Positions 1-7,260 of a DNA stretch of 64,000 nt are shown piece after piece. This stretch comes from Paenibacillus_G elgii_A (GTDB lineage Bacteria; Bacillota; Bacilli; Paenibacillales; NBRC-103111): the NCBI GenBank assembly GCA_042219835.1, contig JBHJMN010000001.1:248001-312000 (forward strand), in the 5' to 3' direction. Made by a program: the position numbers and the translations under genes. Below the pieces are notes generated by a model. That model had not been told where the DNA came from, made no database searches, and saw nothing but the letters and a program-made list of their open reading frames with translations. The number at the start of each line of letters is the position of its first letter. The stretch's first letter is position 1.

Positions 1-538
1 GTACGGCAAAGTTGTGAAAAACAGCTTTAATCTTGTACCATGTGCCCTCTTCCGCTACCGAACGTTTCTTCCAATATTTTTCGGCATCCGCGGAAAAGTA
101 AGCTGTCGTGTTGGCAAAGATCATATAGCAAAGCAGGATGCGAAGAATATTGTCGCCGCCATCTCCAATAAGATAATTCCGGTCCAAAAGCGAATACGTA
201 AAAATAAAGAAAAGAATGGACATTAACCGGCCTTTCCAGCCGATTATATAGAGGATCGTGACTATGATCCCTATATGATACACGATATCGAAATACAGCA
301 TCGAAGGGCTCCATGTGTATAACGATAACGAAAATCCTTTCGTCGTTGTTAAATAAGTAGCGTGATCAATTAAGCCTTGATCGGACCAGAGAAGATAGCG
401 CTGCGAATAATGGATCAAATACATGTAAAGAAGAACGAGACCAAAGCCAATTCTGGCAAGAGACGTTCCAATCAGAAAGTTTTCGCGATAAAACCATCGC
501 AACCAGATAGAACGGTTTACATTTGCAATAGCTTGCAT
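1..538 (-). CDS. HTTM-domain membrane protein (SdpB-like), 3' end outside window
   Basis: The reading frame starts at an ATG (536-538) 7 bases after an AAGGTG ribosome binding site and stays open to the window edge, giving 179 residues. It is rich in hydrophobic segments, and the early motif FLIGTSLARIGFGLVLLYMY, followed by YLLWSDQGLI, resembles the HTTM family (horizontally transferred transmembrane domain), which includes B. subtilis SdpB. SdpB acts with SdpA in maturing the SDP toxin. The gene starts 36 bases after the DUF5819 gene, which itself follows a small secreted peptide gene, so the order is precursor, SdpA-like, SdpB-like. The family call is firm; the toxin-maturation role is inferred from context. 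The C-terminal half is not visible. Confidence 0.75.
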   Translation of the reverse strand, partial: MQAIANVNRSIWLRWFYRENFLIGTSLARIGFGLVLLYMYLIHYSQRYLLWSDQGLIDHATYLTTTKGFSLSLYTWSPSMLYFDIVYHIGIIVTILYIIGWKGRLMSILFFIFTYSLLDRNYLIGDGGDNILRILLCYMIFANTTAYFSADAEKYWKKRSVAEEGTWYKIKAVFHNFAV

Positions 539-574
539 GCAAAAGCACCTTCTTTATAAGGTAGTGAGCAGCTT

Positions 575-1261
575 TTAAATGGAAGGAATCACCGGGATAT
601 AATCCTTCCAATGGTAATCCACATATTGGGGAACCGTCTTATAGTCGGGATTGTTGCGTTCTGAAAATGGTTTAACCTTTGCAAAGGTGACACGCATGCG
701 AATGGAATCCACCTTTTGATTCGGAAAATATTTTGACACATTAGAGTATCCCATACGGTACATCAGATCAATTCCTTGCGAACGAAAATCTTCCAGTAGC
801 TTTTGGTTTTCTTTAGAAGTCGTTAAATCTTGTTTATTTAATTTTTGTTTTTTCACTTCTAATTTTTCCGCTAGTTCATCTTGATGAAATGTTTGCATAA
901 ACGAATCCGTACCAAAACGCATGAGGCGATTCACAGGAGAAATGTACTGCTCCCAATTGGAAGTAATTAATGGAGTGGTGAGGTCGATCCACTCGCTCTC
1001 CACTTGCTCATGATTGGCATTCTGCAGCTTGGCTTGCATATAGATCGTATAGTTCGTACTAATCGGATCAGGTGCGAACAGGTGCCAGTTTTGATAAAAA
1101 ACAGTCGAGGTGTACCATCTAACCAAACCATTGAACTTGGATGTCATCGGATTAAATGGGAGAACATGCATGAAAATGATGCTGAAGTGAAACACCATAA
1201 ATCCGAATAACAAGAAGGGGAGAAATAAGAGCGCACCCCGCTGAAGCTTTCCGGTTTTCAC
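575..1261 (-). CDS. DUF5819 family protein (SdpA-like)
   Basis: A 228-residue protein with one N-terminal membrane segment (about residues 8-30) and then an extracytoplasmic domain carrying the motif FYQNWHLFAPDP, typical of DUF5819 proteins that are commonly paired with HTTM proteins. I chose the GTG at 1259-1261 because AAAGGCGGTG stands just upstream at good spacing. The longer TTG frame from 1327 would start inside the loop of a strong RNA hairpin (1306-1347) and has no clear ribosome binding site. In B. subtilis SdpA and SdpB are both needed to turn pro-SdpC into active SDP. A matching role here is inference from gene order and from the downstream HTTM gene. Confidence 0.7.
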   Translation of the reverse strand: MKTGKLQRGALLFLPFLLFGFMVFHFSIIFMHVLPFNPMTSKFNGLVRWYTSTVFYQNWHLFAPDPISTNYTIYMQAKLQNANHEQVESEWIDLTTPLITSNWEQYISPVNRLMRFGTDSFMQTFHQDELAEKLEVKKQKLNKQDLTTSKENQKLLEDFRSQGIDLMYRMGYSNVSKYFPNQKVDSIRMRVTFAKVKPFSERNNPDYKTVPQYVDYHWKDYIPVIPSI

Positions 1262-1305
1262 GAAAGGCACCGCCTTTCCGTTAAAAATATAGTAATTGAT
1301 GAAGA

Positions 1306-1347
1306 GGAAGAGAGAATCGTTCTGCAAAAGAACGAAATCTCTCTTCC
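1306..1347 (-). promoter_or_regulatory. long hairpin between peptide gene and DUF5819 gene
   Basis: Arms of 18-19 bases (1306-1323 and 1329-1347) pair almost completely around a 5-base loop. No T-run follows, so it looks like an mRNA-stabilising or partial-attenuation element rather than a full terminator. It separates the small precursor gene from the membrane genes, a usual way to make more precursor than processing enzyme. Confidence 0.65.
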
Positions 1348-1386
1348 AACTTTAAGTAACGATAAACGTAATCTTTTACCTACAAC

Positions 1387-1719
1387 CTAGTTGTCGAACA
1401 AGATGTCCGATTCCTGGATGTGGGGTGCTGGAGGGCTAAAACCAAAAATGCGATCCAGGCCCTTCCCGACAGCCCAACCAACCGCAGCGCTGGCCACGGT
1501 TGATGCCGCCGCTCTTACTGCAGGTGTAGCGGCAAGACGTGCCGCTGCTGCAGCTACAGCGGGAATTGCTAAATTTTCTTCATAAGATTGATCAACGTCA
1601 ATTGCAGCAAAGTTCGTTGTTGTTTGCGCGTCCGTAGTGGAAGCGCCGGCAGAAGCAGACAACAGACCTGCCGAAACCAAAGACAAGGACAGAACAATAA
1701 CAAGATATTTCTTTTTCAT
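1387..1719 (-). CDS. small secreted Ala-rich peptide, candidate SDP-like toxin precursor
   Basis: A 110-residue protein with a Sec signal peptide (residues 1-24, ending SASA), a polar linker (about 25-49), and an Ala/Val-rich hydrophobic segment (about 50-94) containing AIPAVAAAAARLAATPAV and GWAVGKGLDRIFGF. A Pro/acidic tail of 16 residues ends the protein. There is no cysteine, unlike B. subtilis SDP, whose mature 42-residue peptide has a disulfide. An AAGGAGG site lies 12 bases before the ATG. It heads an apparent operon with DUF5819 (SdpA-like) and HTTM (SdpB-like) genes. The layout of signal peptide, hydrophobic core of roughly 45 residues and trailing segment fits a processed antimicrobial peptide. 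I recognise no family for the precursor itself, so the toxin role is inferred. Confidence 0.65.
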   Translation of the reverse strand: MKKKYLVIVLSLSLVSAGLLSASAGASTTDAQTTTNFAAIDVDQSYEENLAIPAVAAAAARLAATPAVRAAASTVASAAVGWAVGKGLDRIFGFSPPAPHIQESDILFDN

Positions 1720-1866
1720 AAAACGAACATGCCTCCTTCTCTCTCACGATTTGGATAATCGAACCATTCCTGTTGTCGATCGGTTTCGCAATCAGGGCGA
1801 GCTGGCCAGCTTTTTTACACCCAGATTCATGCGAGAGCGAAAGACTTTCAAAAATGGCATATATCT

Positions 1867-1895
1867 ACTATAAAGCAGACTGGAATAATTGTAAA
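1867..1895 (-). promoter_or_regulatory. sigma-A-type promoter of the peptide operon
   Basis: Read on the minus strand: -35 TTTACA (1890-1895), a 17-base spacer, and -10 TATAGT (1867-1872), one mismatch in each box. It implies a leader of about 140 bases before the peptide gene. The surrounding 1900-2000 region is AT-rich. Confidence 0.6.
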
Positions 1896-2053
1896 TATTT
1901 TCTTTATTAAGTTTATATTAATATATTTTAAATTAACTGGAATTTGACTTTTGATCATCGTATGTTTAGTTTTTAAGTCGCAATTTAGCGAAAGATTCTT
2001 CTTCCCGGCGATTCTGTGGTAAGATAGAGGAAATGAACGTAGAGGGGATACTG

Positions 2054-2788
2054 ATGCAAACCGTTTCCATTTTAGGCGTACCATTTTCCAAATTATCTTT
2101 AGACGAAACTATAAGCGAGCTGCATCGCCGGCTGGACCGGAACGATCCGCGGCTGTTTCACTTGATTACGGCCAACCCCGAAATTGTGATGAATGCAAGA
2201 AAAGATAGCGAGCTGCGGCACATTGTCGAACAGGCTGACATGATTACCCCCGACGGCATCGGCATCGTCATGGCTTCGCGTTATAAGGGCGAGCCGGTGC
2301 CCGAGCGCGTGACCGGCTACGAAATGCTTCTCCGGCTCCTGGCGCTCGGCCACGAGCACGGATGGTCGTTCTACTTCTTGGGAGCCGACGAAGAAACAAG
2401 CCAGAAAGCCGTCGACCTGATCGCGAATCAATACCCGGGACTCAAGATCGCCGGTCGGCGTAACGGCTTTTTTACCGCTGAGGACGAACCGCAGCTCGTA
2501 GAGCAGATCGCAAGCGTGAAGCCCGATCTGCTCATCGTAGCCATGGGCGCGCCGCGGGCCGAAAAATGGATCTTTAAATATAAAGGCCGGTTATCCGCCA
2601 AGCTCGCGATGGGCGTCGGCGGCAGTCTGGATGTCATCGCGGGCAAAGTCAAGCGCGCCCCGGTCGTCTGGCAAAAGCTGAATCTGGAATGGCTGTACCG
2701 CCTGCTGCGGCAGCCTTCCCGCTGGAGGCGGCAATTGGTGCTTCCCCGATTCGCCATCCTGTTTCTGCTGAAGGGCCGCAAGAATTAA
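2054..2788 (+). CDS. tagA: WecG/TagA/CpsF family glycosyltransferase
   Basis: A 244-residue GT26-family enzyme. TagA transfers N-acetylmannosamine from UDP-ManNAc to undecaprenyl-PP-GlcNAc at the cytoplasmic membrane, making the linkage unit of wall polymers. Family motifs are visible in order: TANPEIVMNA, DMITPDGIGIV, FYFLGA, MGAPRAEKWI, GVGGSLDVIAGKVKRAP and a basic C-terminus with LEWLYRLLRQPSRWRR that associates with membrane. The ATG at 2054 follows AGAGGGG at 6 bases; an in-frame ATG at 2033 has no such site. It stands alone, divergent from the peptide locus. A TagO-like enzyme that would make its lipid acceptor is at 21.1 kb. The exact acceptor and polymer are inferred. Confidence 0.8.
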   Translation: MQTVSILGVPFSKLSLDETISELHRRLDRNDPRLFHLITANPEIVMNARKDSELRHIVEQADMITPDGIGIVMASRYKGEPVPERVTGYEMLLRLLALGHEHGWSFYFLGADEETSQKAVDLIANQYPGLKIAGRRNGFFTAEDEPQLVEQIASVKPDLLIVAMGAPRAEKWIFKYKGRLSAKLAMGVGGSLDVIAGKVKRAPVVWQKLNLEWLYRLLRQPSRWRRQLVLPRFAILFLLKGRKN

Positions 2789-2800
2789 AGTGGCATGAAA

Positions 2801-2825
2801 CCCTCCCATGAATATCATGGGGGGG
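2801..2825 (-). terminator. hairpin between convergent genes
   Basis: CCCTCCCATG and CATGGGGGGG pair around a 4-5 base loop. On the minus strand it is followed only by a short TTT, so it is a weak terminator for the small HTH gene, and it may also serve the tagA-like gene from the other side. Confidence 0.4.
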
Positions 2826-2833
2826 CAACAAAC

Positions 2834-3034
2834 CTAAGACTGCAAATAATTCCTGATTAATTGACTTATGCGGGTCTGAGAAATGCCTAACATTCGGGCC
2901 AACTTTGCTTGAGAAGCCGTTGGATGTTCCTTCATTGCTTTTCGCAGACGCTTCAATGTAGCACCAAGTCTCGGATTAAAGTTCTTCACCGTCGAATGGT
3001 CACTGCTCGAAGTATTGATTTCGATCTGCTGCAT
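2834..3034 (-). CDS. small helix-turn-helix protein
   Basis: A 66-residue protein whose C-terminal half, around SQAKLARMLGISQTRISQLI, has the spacing of a helix-turn-helix (LARMLGIS, turn, TRISQLI). The N-terminal third is polar. The ATG at 3032-3034 has a GGAAG site 5 bases upstream; an in-frame TTG six codons earlier is the alternative. It is converging on the tagA-like gene and has no obvious partner. It could be a small DNA-binding regulator or the remaining C-terminal HTH of a longer protein. No specific family is recognised. Confidence 0.5.
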   Translation of the reverse strand: MQQIEINTSSSDHSTVKNFNPRLGATLKRLRKAMKEHPTASQAKLARMLGISQTRISQLIRNYLQS

Positions 3035-3112
3035 GATACTTCCGATACGCAATCATTTTTTTCTCTTCATCGAAAAAAACCTCTAAGAATAGCTCATACA
3101 TTGCTGTGCTAA

Positions 3113-3580
3113 ACCCAAGTACTGGACAAGTTAAAACAATATCATCCCCGTATCACGCGCTGGGATCTATTTGTGTCACTAAAGATGGGACTGCATTTAT
3201 TCAGACAGGATTTTCCAAAGGCGGTACTACATGAAAGTAAGGTTTTAGTAACTGTCCCTGCGGGGGAAAAAAGAGGAGTTTATCTTATTGATTCACAATC
3301 ACACAGTGTTAGCCTGTTTATCGATATGAAACATAAACCACGCGGTCCCAGCAATATTTTGATCGACCGGAGCAATCAAGATATTTTATATCTATTATAT
3401 AATGGAGTTCCTCAGGATGATGTTAAAGAAAGGGAACGACTGCTCAGTAAATATGATTTGAAAGATATTGAACCTCACATCAGTATGTGGAGTATAAAAG
3501 AAAATAAGCAATTGAAGCAGTTTCAGCTAAAAAATGCCTATGTGCAGAATCAGAATGACAATCGGGGGACACTGAGATGA
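3113..3580 (+). pseudogene. 5'-truncated hypothetical gene
   Basis: The frame is open from just after a TAA at 3110 to a TGA at 3578, with coding-like sequence (VLDKLKQYHPRITRWDLF, then GVYLIDSQSHSVSLF) starting before any plausible start codon. The first GTG (3173) has no ribosome binding site. The sequence alternates short beta-like hydrophobic stretches with polar turns, as in propeller-type proteins, but I cannot name a family. The missing N-terminus and the debris that follows suggest a gene remnant in an AT-rich imported patch. Confidence 0.4.
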
Positions 3581-3876
3581 GAATTGTAATGCCAATCTTA
3601 GAGCCTCCTTCCGTCCCCCATAGGGGGAGATGCAGGAAACGCGTTCCCTACACCCCGTCGCTCGCCGCTCAGCAGGCCCAGCAACACGTTGCTGAGCAAG
3701 GGAATAGCTTGGAAGGAGTCGGTTGTCAAGGCTGAAATACACGCTTCGCGGCCTTGACTACCTTACGTTGATTGACGGCCCCATGACGCCAGTCTCCCTT
3801 TCTGTGTTCCGTCACTCCAAATGAGAATTTTGGACGGATTTACCGTCACGTTACGTGATCGAACATAATACAAACA
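3577..3876. repeat. gene-free segment bounded by a 9-bp direct repeat, with several hairpins
   Basis: ATGAGAATT occurs at 3577-3585 and again at 3821-3829. Between them lie inverted repeats: GCTCAGCA/TGCTGAGC (about 3668-3698) and GTCAAGGC/GCCTTGAC (about 3724-3759), plus CCCCCATAGGGGG. The pattern of a short flanking repeat around hairpin-rich, non-coding DNA would fit a small non-autonomous insertion, but no terminal inverted repeats are clear. Confidence 0.3.
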
Positions 3877-4242
3877 CTAGATCCAAATATCATTGGCTGC
3901 TGTTAATTCGGACTCAGTACCGCCAGTGTTAACTTCGCCTCTAGGCTCCACCAACATGATATGGCATTCCTTTTCGGCGGACGGCTTGTGCTCGACTCCC
4001 CTCGGGACAATAACCATCTCACCCTTGGAAATTTTCACCTGACCATCACGAAAATCAATGAACATCTCCCCTTCGAGCACGATAAATACCTTATCGGTAT
4101 CTTGATGATCGTGCCATACAAAATCCCCAGCAATCTTAACGAGCTTAAATTGATAGTCATTCATTTCACCAATGACTTTCGGAGACCAATGATCGTTGAA
4201 TTTAGATAGCTTCTCATTCAGTTTAATAGCTTGGTAATGGAT
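3877..4242 (-). CDS. cupin-domain protein with apparent ATC start
   Basis: A small single-domain cupin. The metal-binding motif WHDHQDTDKVFIVLEGEM and the second cupin motif PRGVEHKP are present, and the tail MLVEPRGEVNTG is typical of this conserved family, whose ligand is unknown. The first in-frame ATG (4164) removes family-typical N-terminal sequence: the frame is open 26 codons further up and reads DHWSPKVIGEMNDYQF. A perfect AAGGAGG (4250-4256) lies exactly 7 bases before the codon ATC at 4240-4242, and no ATG, GTG or TTG occurs in frame nearby. So either ATC is used as a start or the start codon is mutated. The cupin assignment is firm; the start is inference. Confidence 0.7.
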   Translation of the reverse strand: MHYQAIKLNEKLSKFNDHWSPKVIGEMNDYQFKLVKIAGDFVWHDHQDTDKVFIVLEGEMFIDFRDGQVKISKGEMVIVPRGVEHKPSAEKECHIMLVEPRGEVNTGGTESELTAANDIWI

Positions 4243-4403
4243 ATTAATCCCTCCTTATTTTTTGACCTTCATTATACCATACAGAGATATGGGTAGTATA
4301 AATATTTCGTCTCCGTCACAGAGAACAGGCAAGAGCTAACCAGCATCTAATTGTCATTCGGATGTTGCACAAGAGTGATTTCGATGGAATTCTTCTCGAC
4401 TTT

Positions 4404-5387
4404 TTAGAACTTACGCAAGGCATTTGTTATATTTTGCAAGGCGTATTCGGTAGCTAATGGGCCACCAGTAATAGCGGAAGTATCCATTAAATAGACATTG
4501 CCTTTCTTCACGGCATTCAGATCATTCCATACATTACTTTGTTTTAAGTCATTCATTAATTTTTCCTTTTTTGTAATGTCACCTATAAGGAAAATATGGT
4601 CCGCTTGAACAGTTGAAATTCCTTCAAACGTAGTAAATTCAGTATTAGTACCTTTAAATGTATCATCTGGTGTAAGCCCCAGTCCCTTTTCTTTATCAAA
4701 CGCCAGTGTATAGACAGGATTTCCTTCACCTAGAACATTAAAAGTTTTTCCATCCCAAGACAATATAAGTGCTACTGACTCTCCTTCAATCGACTTTAAT
4801 GCTTCACGCCCAGTTGTGATTTCTTTCATCATTTTATCAATTACTTTTTCCGCTTCGTCTTCTTTTCCAATAATCTCGGCTACTGTACGAAGTCCATATT
4901 GCCAATTTTCATAGATGTCCTTGGATTTTAACTTAATGACTGGCGCAACTTTTTCTAGTGAATCATACATTTTTTCATGATGTTCTGTTGCTAAAATATA
5001 ATCAGGCTCAATAGAAAGAATTTTTTCAATATTAGGAGACAACTTATCTCCTAATTCTTCAGTTGAATCCAGCTTTCCTTTTAAATAAGATAAAGAAGAT
5101 AGATACTCTTTTTCAGTAGAAGCAGCAGGCGGCTCACCTAATGCAACTAATATTTCAGGATAAAAATACCATAGCGAGGCCAATTTTTCTGGTTTTTTCT
5201 TGATAACAATTTCTTTACCTAACGCATCCTTAAATGTTCTTGGCCAATCAGTTGCATCTACATTAACTGCTGATGTAGATGCAACTTCTGTAGTTGATCC
5301 TTTATTTTTAGCAGGTGTTTCATTACAACCTGCTAGTATGCCTGCTAATAATAGCATTGAGATTAGCAGTCCTTTCATCTTTTGCAT
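4404..5387 (-). CDS. iron-siderophore ABC transporter substrate-binding lipoprotein
   Basis: A 327-residue FecB/FhuD/FeuA-type binding protein. It starts at ATG 5387, 8 bases after GGAGG. The signal peptide ends in the lipobox LAGC, so the protein is lipid-anchored outside the membrane. The mature part shows family features: an early KEIVIKKKPEKLASL segment, ALGEPPAA, and the two-lobed binding fold ending with NVYLMDTSA. It would pass ferric siderophore to a permease, but no FecCD-type permease or ATPase is in the window. It lies 86 bases downstream of an AraC regulator on the same strand, behind a Fur-box promoter. Codon use is AT-rich compared with flanking core genes, suggesting import. 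Confidence 0.8.
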   Translation of the reverse strand: MQKMKGLLISMLLLAGILAGCNETPAKNKGSTTEVASTSAVNVDATDWPRTFKDALGKEIVIKKKPEKLASLWYFYPEILVALGEPPAASTEKEYLSSLSYLKGKLDSTEELGDKLSPNIEKILSIEPDYILATEHHEKMYDSLEKVAPVIKLKSKDIYENWQYGLRTVAEIIGKEDEAEKVIDKMMKEITTGREALKSIEGESVALILSWDGKTFNVLGEGNPVYTLAFDKEKGLGLTPDDTFKGTNTEFTTFEGISTVQADHIFLIGDITKKEKLMNDLKQSNVWNDLNAVKKGNVYLMDTSAITGGPLATEYALQNITNALRKF

Positions 5388-5473
5388 ACAAAATTCCTCC
5401 AGCATAATGTTTTCTTTGGCTTGCCACTAGTATAGTAAAGTCATTTTTAGATTAGAATGGATGCCTGTTGAAA

Positions 5474-6301
5474 TTAGCATGGATTATTGATGAATTTCTC
5501 TCGATATTCAGTAGGAGAAATACCAAATTGTTTCTTGAACACTCTACTAAAATAAAAGGGGTCGACAATTCCAACGGTTTGCGCAATTTGTTGTACAGGC
5601 ACATCACTTGTAAATAGCATTTCTTGCGCCATGTTTATACGATATTTTAATAAATATTCTGCTGGTCCCATACCTGCATGTCTTCTAAATACGTAAGAAA
5701 GTCGATTTCGATTAACGTTATTTTGTTCTGCAAGCGATGCTATTGTAAGGCTTTGATAATAATATTCATGAATATAATTAGATACCCGTTCGAATAAAGT
5801 ATGTGATTCACAGCTATTTTGCCTATTAACAACACATAATAAGGCTTCATTCAGTACATCTCGAAACAGCATTTCGGTCTGAAACATCGAAATGCCTCCA
5901 CGCTGATTATACACATGCCAAAGACGCATAATTAATTCGATAAGACGAGGAGATTGTCCTGTTGATAATTCAAAATGCTGATGAGAAAAGCTTGAGTCTT
6001 CTAGTTCTGAGTTACATATCCGATATAAAACAAGAATATATTCCCAGTTGGTTTTACCAAACATTTTTTGAGCTAGTTTCATTTTTGCGCCCCCATGCAC
6101 AACTTTTCCTGGCGAAAGGATATAAGGCGTACCATTAAATTGAAATTGTATCTTCCCTGTAAGTGGAAACACAAATCCAGGAAAAGAATCTGTATAGTCA
6201 GCGTAAGGCACACCTGAATTTCTAGCATATCGATATACTCCTTCTACTTGAAAAGGAGTGTGCGCAAAATGCTCTGCTAACTGATTAACGTCGATTTTCA
6301 C
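5474..6301 (-). CDS. AraC family transcriptional regulator
   Basis: A 275-residue regulator with an N-terminal cupin-like sensing domain (about 1-150) and a C-terminal double helix-turn-helix (about 175-275), with SLAEQNNVNRNRLSYVFRR and the signature FYFSRVFKKQFGISPTEYR. The start is GTG (6299-6301), which overlaps the TGA of a decayed upstream frame (ATGTGA). It precedes the siderophore-binding lipoprotein gene. In B. subtilis the AraC protein Btr activates the feu siderophore uptake genes on sensing bacillibactin, so activation of the neighbour is a reasonable inference, not shown by sequence. Confidence 0.8.
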   Translation of the reverse strand: MKIDVNQLAEHFAHTPFQVEGVYRYARNSGVPYADYTDSFPGFVFPLTGKIQFQFNGTPYILSPGKVVHGGAKMKLAQKMFGKTNWEYILVLYRICNSELEDSSFSHQHFELSTGQSPRLIELIMRLWHVYNQRGGISMFQTEMLFRDVLNEALLCVVNRQNSCESHTLFERVSNYIHEYYYQSLTIASLAEQNNVNRNRLSYVFRRHAGMGPAEYLLKYRINMAQEMLFTSDVPVQQIAQTVGIVDPFYFSRVFKKQFGISPTEYREKFINNPC

Positions 6302-6612
6302 ATTGCATACCTCATTTCAATAGTAGTTTGCCGGTAATCCGTGAGATCGATCGTTGTACATCCTGTGCCGCTCTTGACCACAAGTAGTACATACGATTCA
6401 ACAAGCTGCTGTTCCAGTTGTCCGGTGTGGAGCAATTCCGCTTTGCGCAGCTTATACCACAGTTCTTCCAACTAATCAGCGGATCGTTCGGAAGGAAATA
6501 ATGAAGGTTTCAAGATGTAATCGCTCCTGACTTCATTCGATTTTCCGAAAGGATCAAGCAGCATATCGACCAGAGAAGAGGGATGCTCCGACTGTCTGGC
6601 TTCTTCGTTCTC
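6298..6612 (-). pseudogene. gene remnant with internal stop, reading into the AraC start
   Basis: One frame reads as plausible protein (SSLVDMLLDPFGKSNEVRSD, then KPSLFPSERSAD), hits TAG at 6472-6474, and continues in the same frame (LEELWYKLRKAELLHTGQLE) to a TGA overlapping the AraC GTG. The 5' side ends at another in-frame stop. I do not recognise the family. The upstream part is probably lost or shifted. Only the last 57 codons after the TAG could still be translated, from a TTG without a clear ribosome binding site. Confidence 0.4.
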
Positions 6613-6654
6613 TTAAAGCATGCTCCAAAACTCTTCATGACTCGGGTCCCCTCT

Positions 6655-6825
6655 TTAATCGATTGCAAAATCCGATACCATTTCTTCATAAAAATCCAGA
6701 AACTCATCCGGCAGCTCCCCGTCCCCCCAAGTATAAGCGCCCAACAAAATACAATCATAATGTTCCAACTCGGAGGCATCGCGGGAATGCGGAAAGGTGG
6801 GCTGCGGACTCCCGTCTATTTTCAC
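6655..6825 (-). pseudogene. flavodoxin fragment
   Basis: The frame carries ASELEHYDCILLGAYTWGDG followed by ELPDEFLDFYEEM, the central FMN-binding stretch of short-chain flavodoxins (the TWGDGELPDEF loop contacts FMN). The N-terminal strand with the phosphate-binding loop is missing and the frame ends soon after EEM, so roughly two thirds of a flavodoxin are gone. Flavodoxins replace ferredoxin under iron limitation, which fits the Fur box immediately upstream. Confidence 0.6.
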
Positions 6826-6830
6826 ATTAT

Positions 6831-6851
6831 TGATAATGAATATCATTGTCA
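6831..6851 (-). promoter_or_regulatory. Fur box overlapping a sigma-A promoter
   Basis: TGATAATGAATATCA matches the 7-1-7 Fur consensus TGATAATNATTATCA with one mismatch and extends to ATTGTCA. On the minus strand the same bases contain -35 TTGACA and, 17 bases on, TAATGT. It would drive the decayed flavodoxin and, by read-through, the AraC and siderophore-binding genes under iron starvation. Confidence 0.7.
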
Positions 6852-6862
6852 ACCTATATGAA

Positions 6863-6910
6863 CAATAAAAATGCCGCACCCGGCTAATGTTCAAACAGCC
6901 GGGTAACGGC
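6863..6910 (-). terminator. rho-independent terminator
   Basis: On the minus strand GCCGTTACCCGGCT pairs with AGCCGGGTGCGGC and is followed by ATTTTTATTG. It insulates the Fur-controlled promoter from transcripts arriving from the ABC importer to the right. Confidence 0.7.
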
Positions 6911-7260
6911 ATCAGGTCAGGATGTTCTCAAAAATAGGGGGGCGGGAGGATCAAAAGTGCTGATAGTGATGATTGTAATTCGCTCCGTAGTTTTATTAGC
7001 GACTGATACACAATTATAAAACCGCGAAACGATCTGTAGGCTTAATTAATCAAATTAAGCATGATCGGCCTCAGTGGTAAGCACGATGCGGTAGTCCATC
7101 CGACTCAGCCTTGGAATCTGCAAAGCATGTGGAATTATCGTAAAAAGAACAAGCCACCGAACCTTATCGGTTCGATGACCTGTCCATTCTTTCGGTTATA
7201 CGAAACGCCTCGCCTGTTGCACGCGGCGTTTTTTTGCTTGCCTGATTGGGCTCGCCTGCC
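6911..7260. other. intergenic region with one palindrome and one terminator hairpin
   Basis: No convincing gene. CTTAATT and AATTAAG pair around 5 bases (7041-7059), an operator-like palindrome. AAACGCC...GGCGTTT followed by TTTT (7203-7235) is a terminator-like hairpin whose T-run is on the plus strand; it lies just beyond the stop of the ABC ATPase gene. Confidence 0.5.

Noticed and set aside
1262..1327. TTG-started 22-residue extension of the DUF5819 protein
   Set aside because: The TTG lies in the loop of a strong hairpin and lacks a ribosome binding site; the GTG at 1261 has both good site and family-like N-terminus.
6298..6471. Small ORF resembling Spo0E-type phosphatases ahead of the AraC gene
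   Set aside because: The likeness (LEELWYKLRKAELLHTGQLE) lacks the conserved Ser-Gln-x-Leu-Asp motif, and the frame continues past an in-frame TAG into upstream sequence, so it is better read as part of a remnant.
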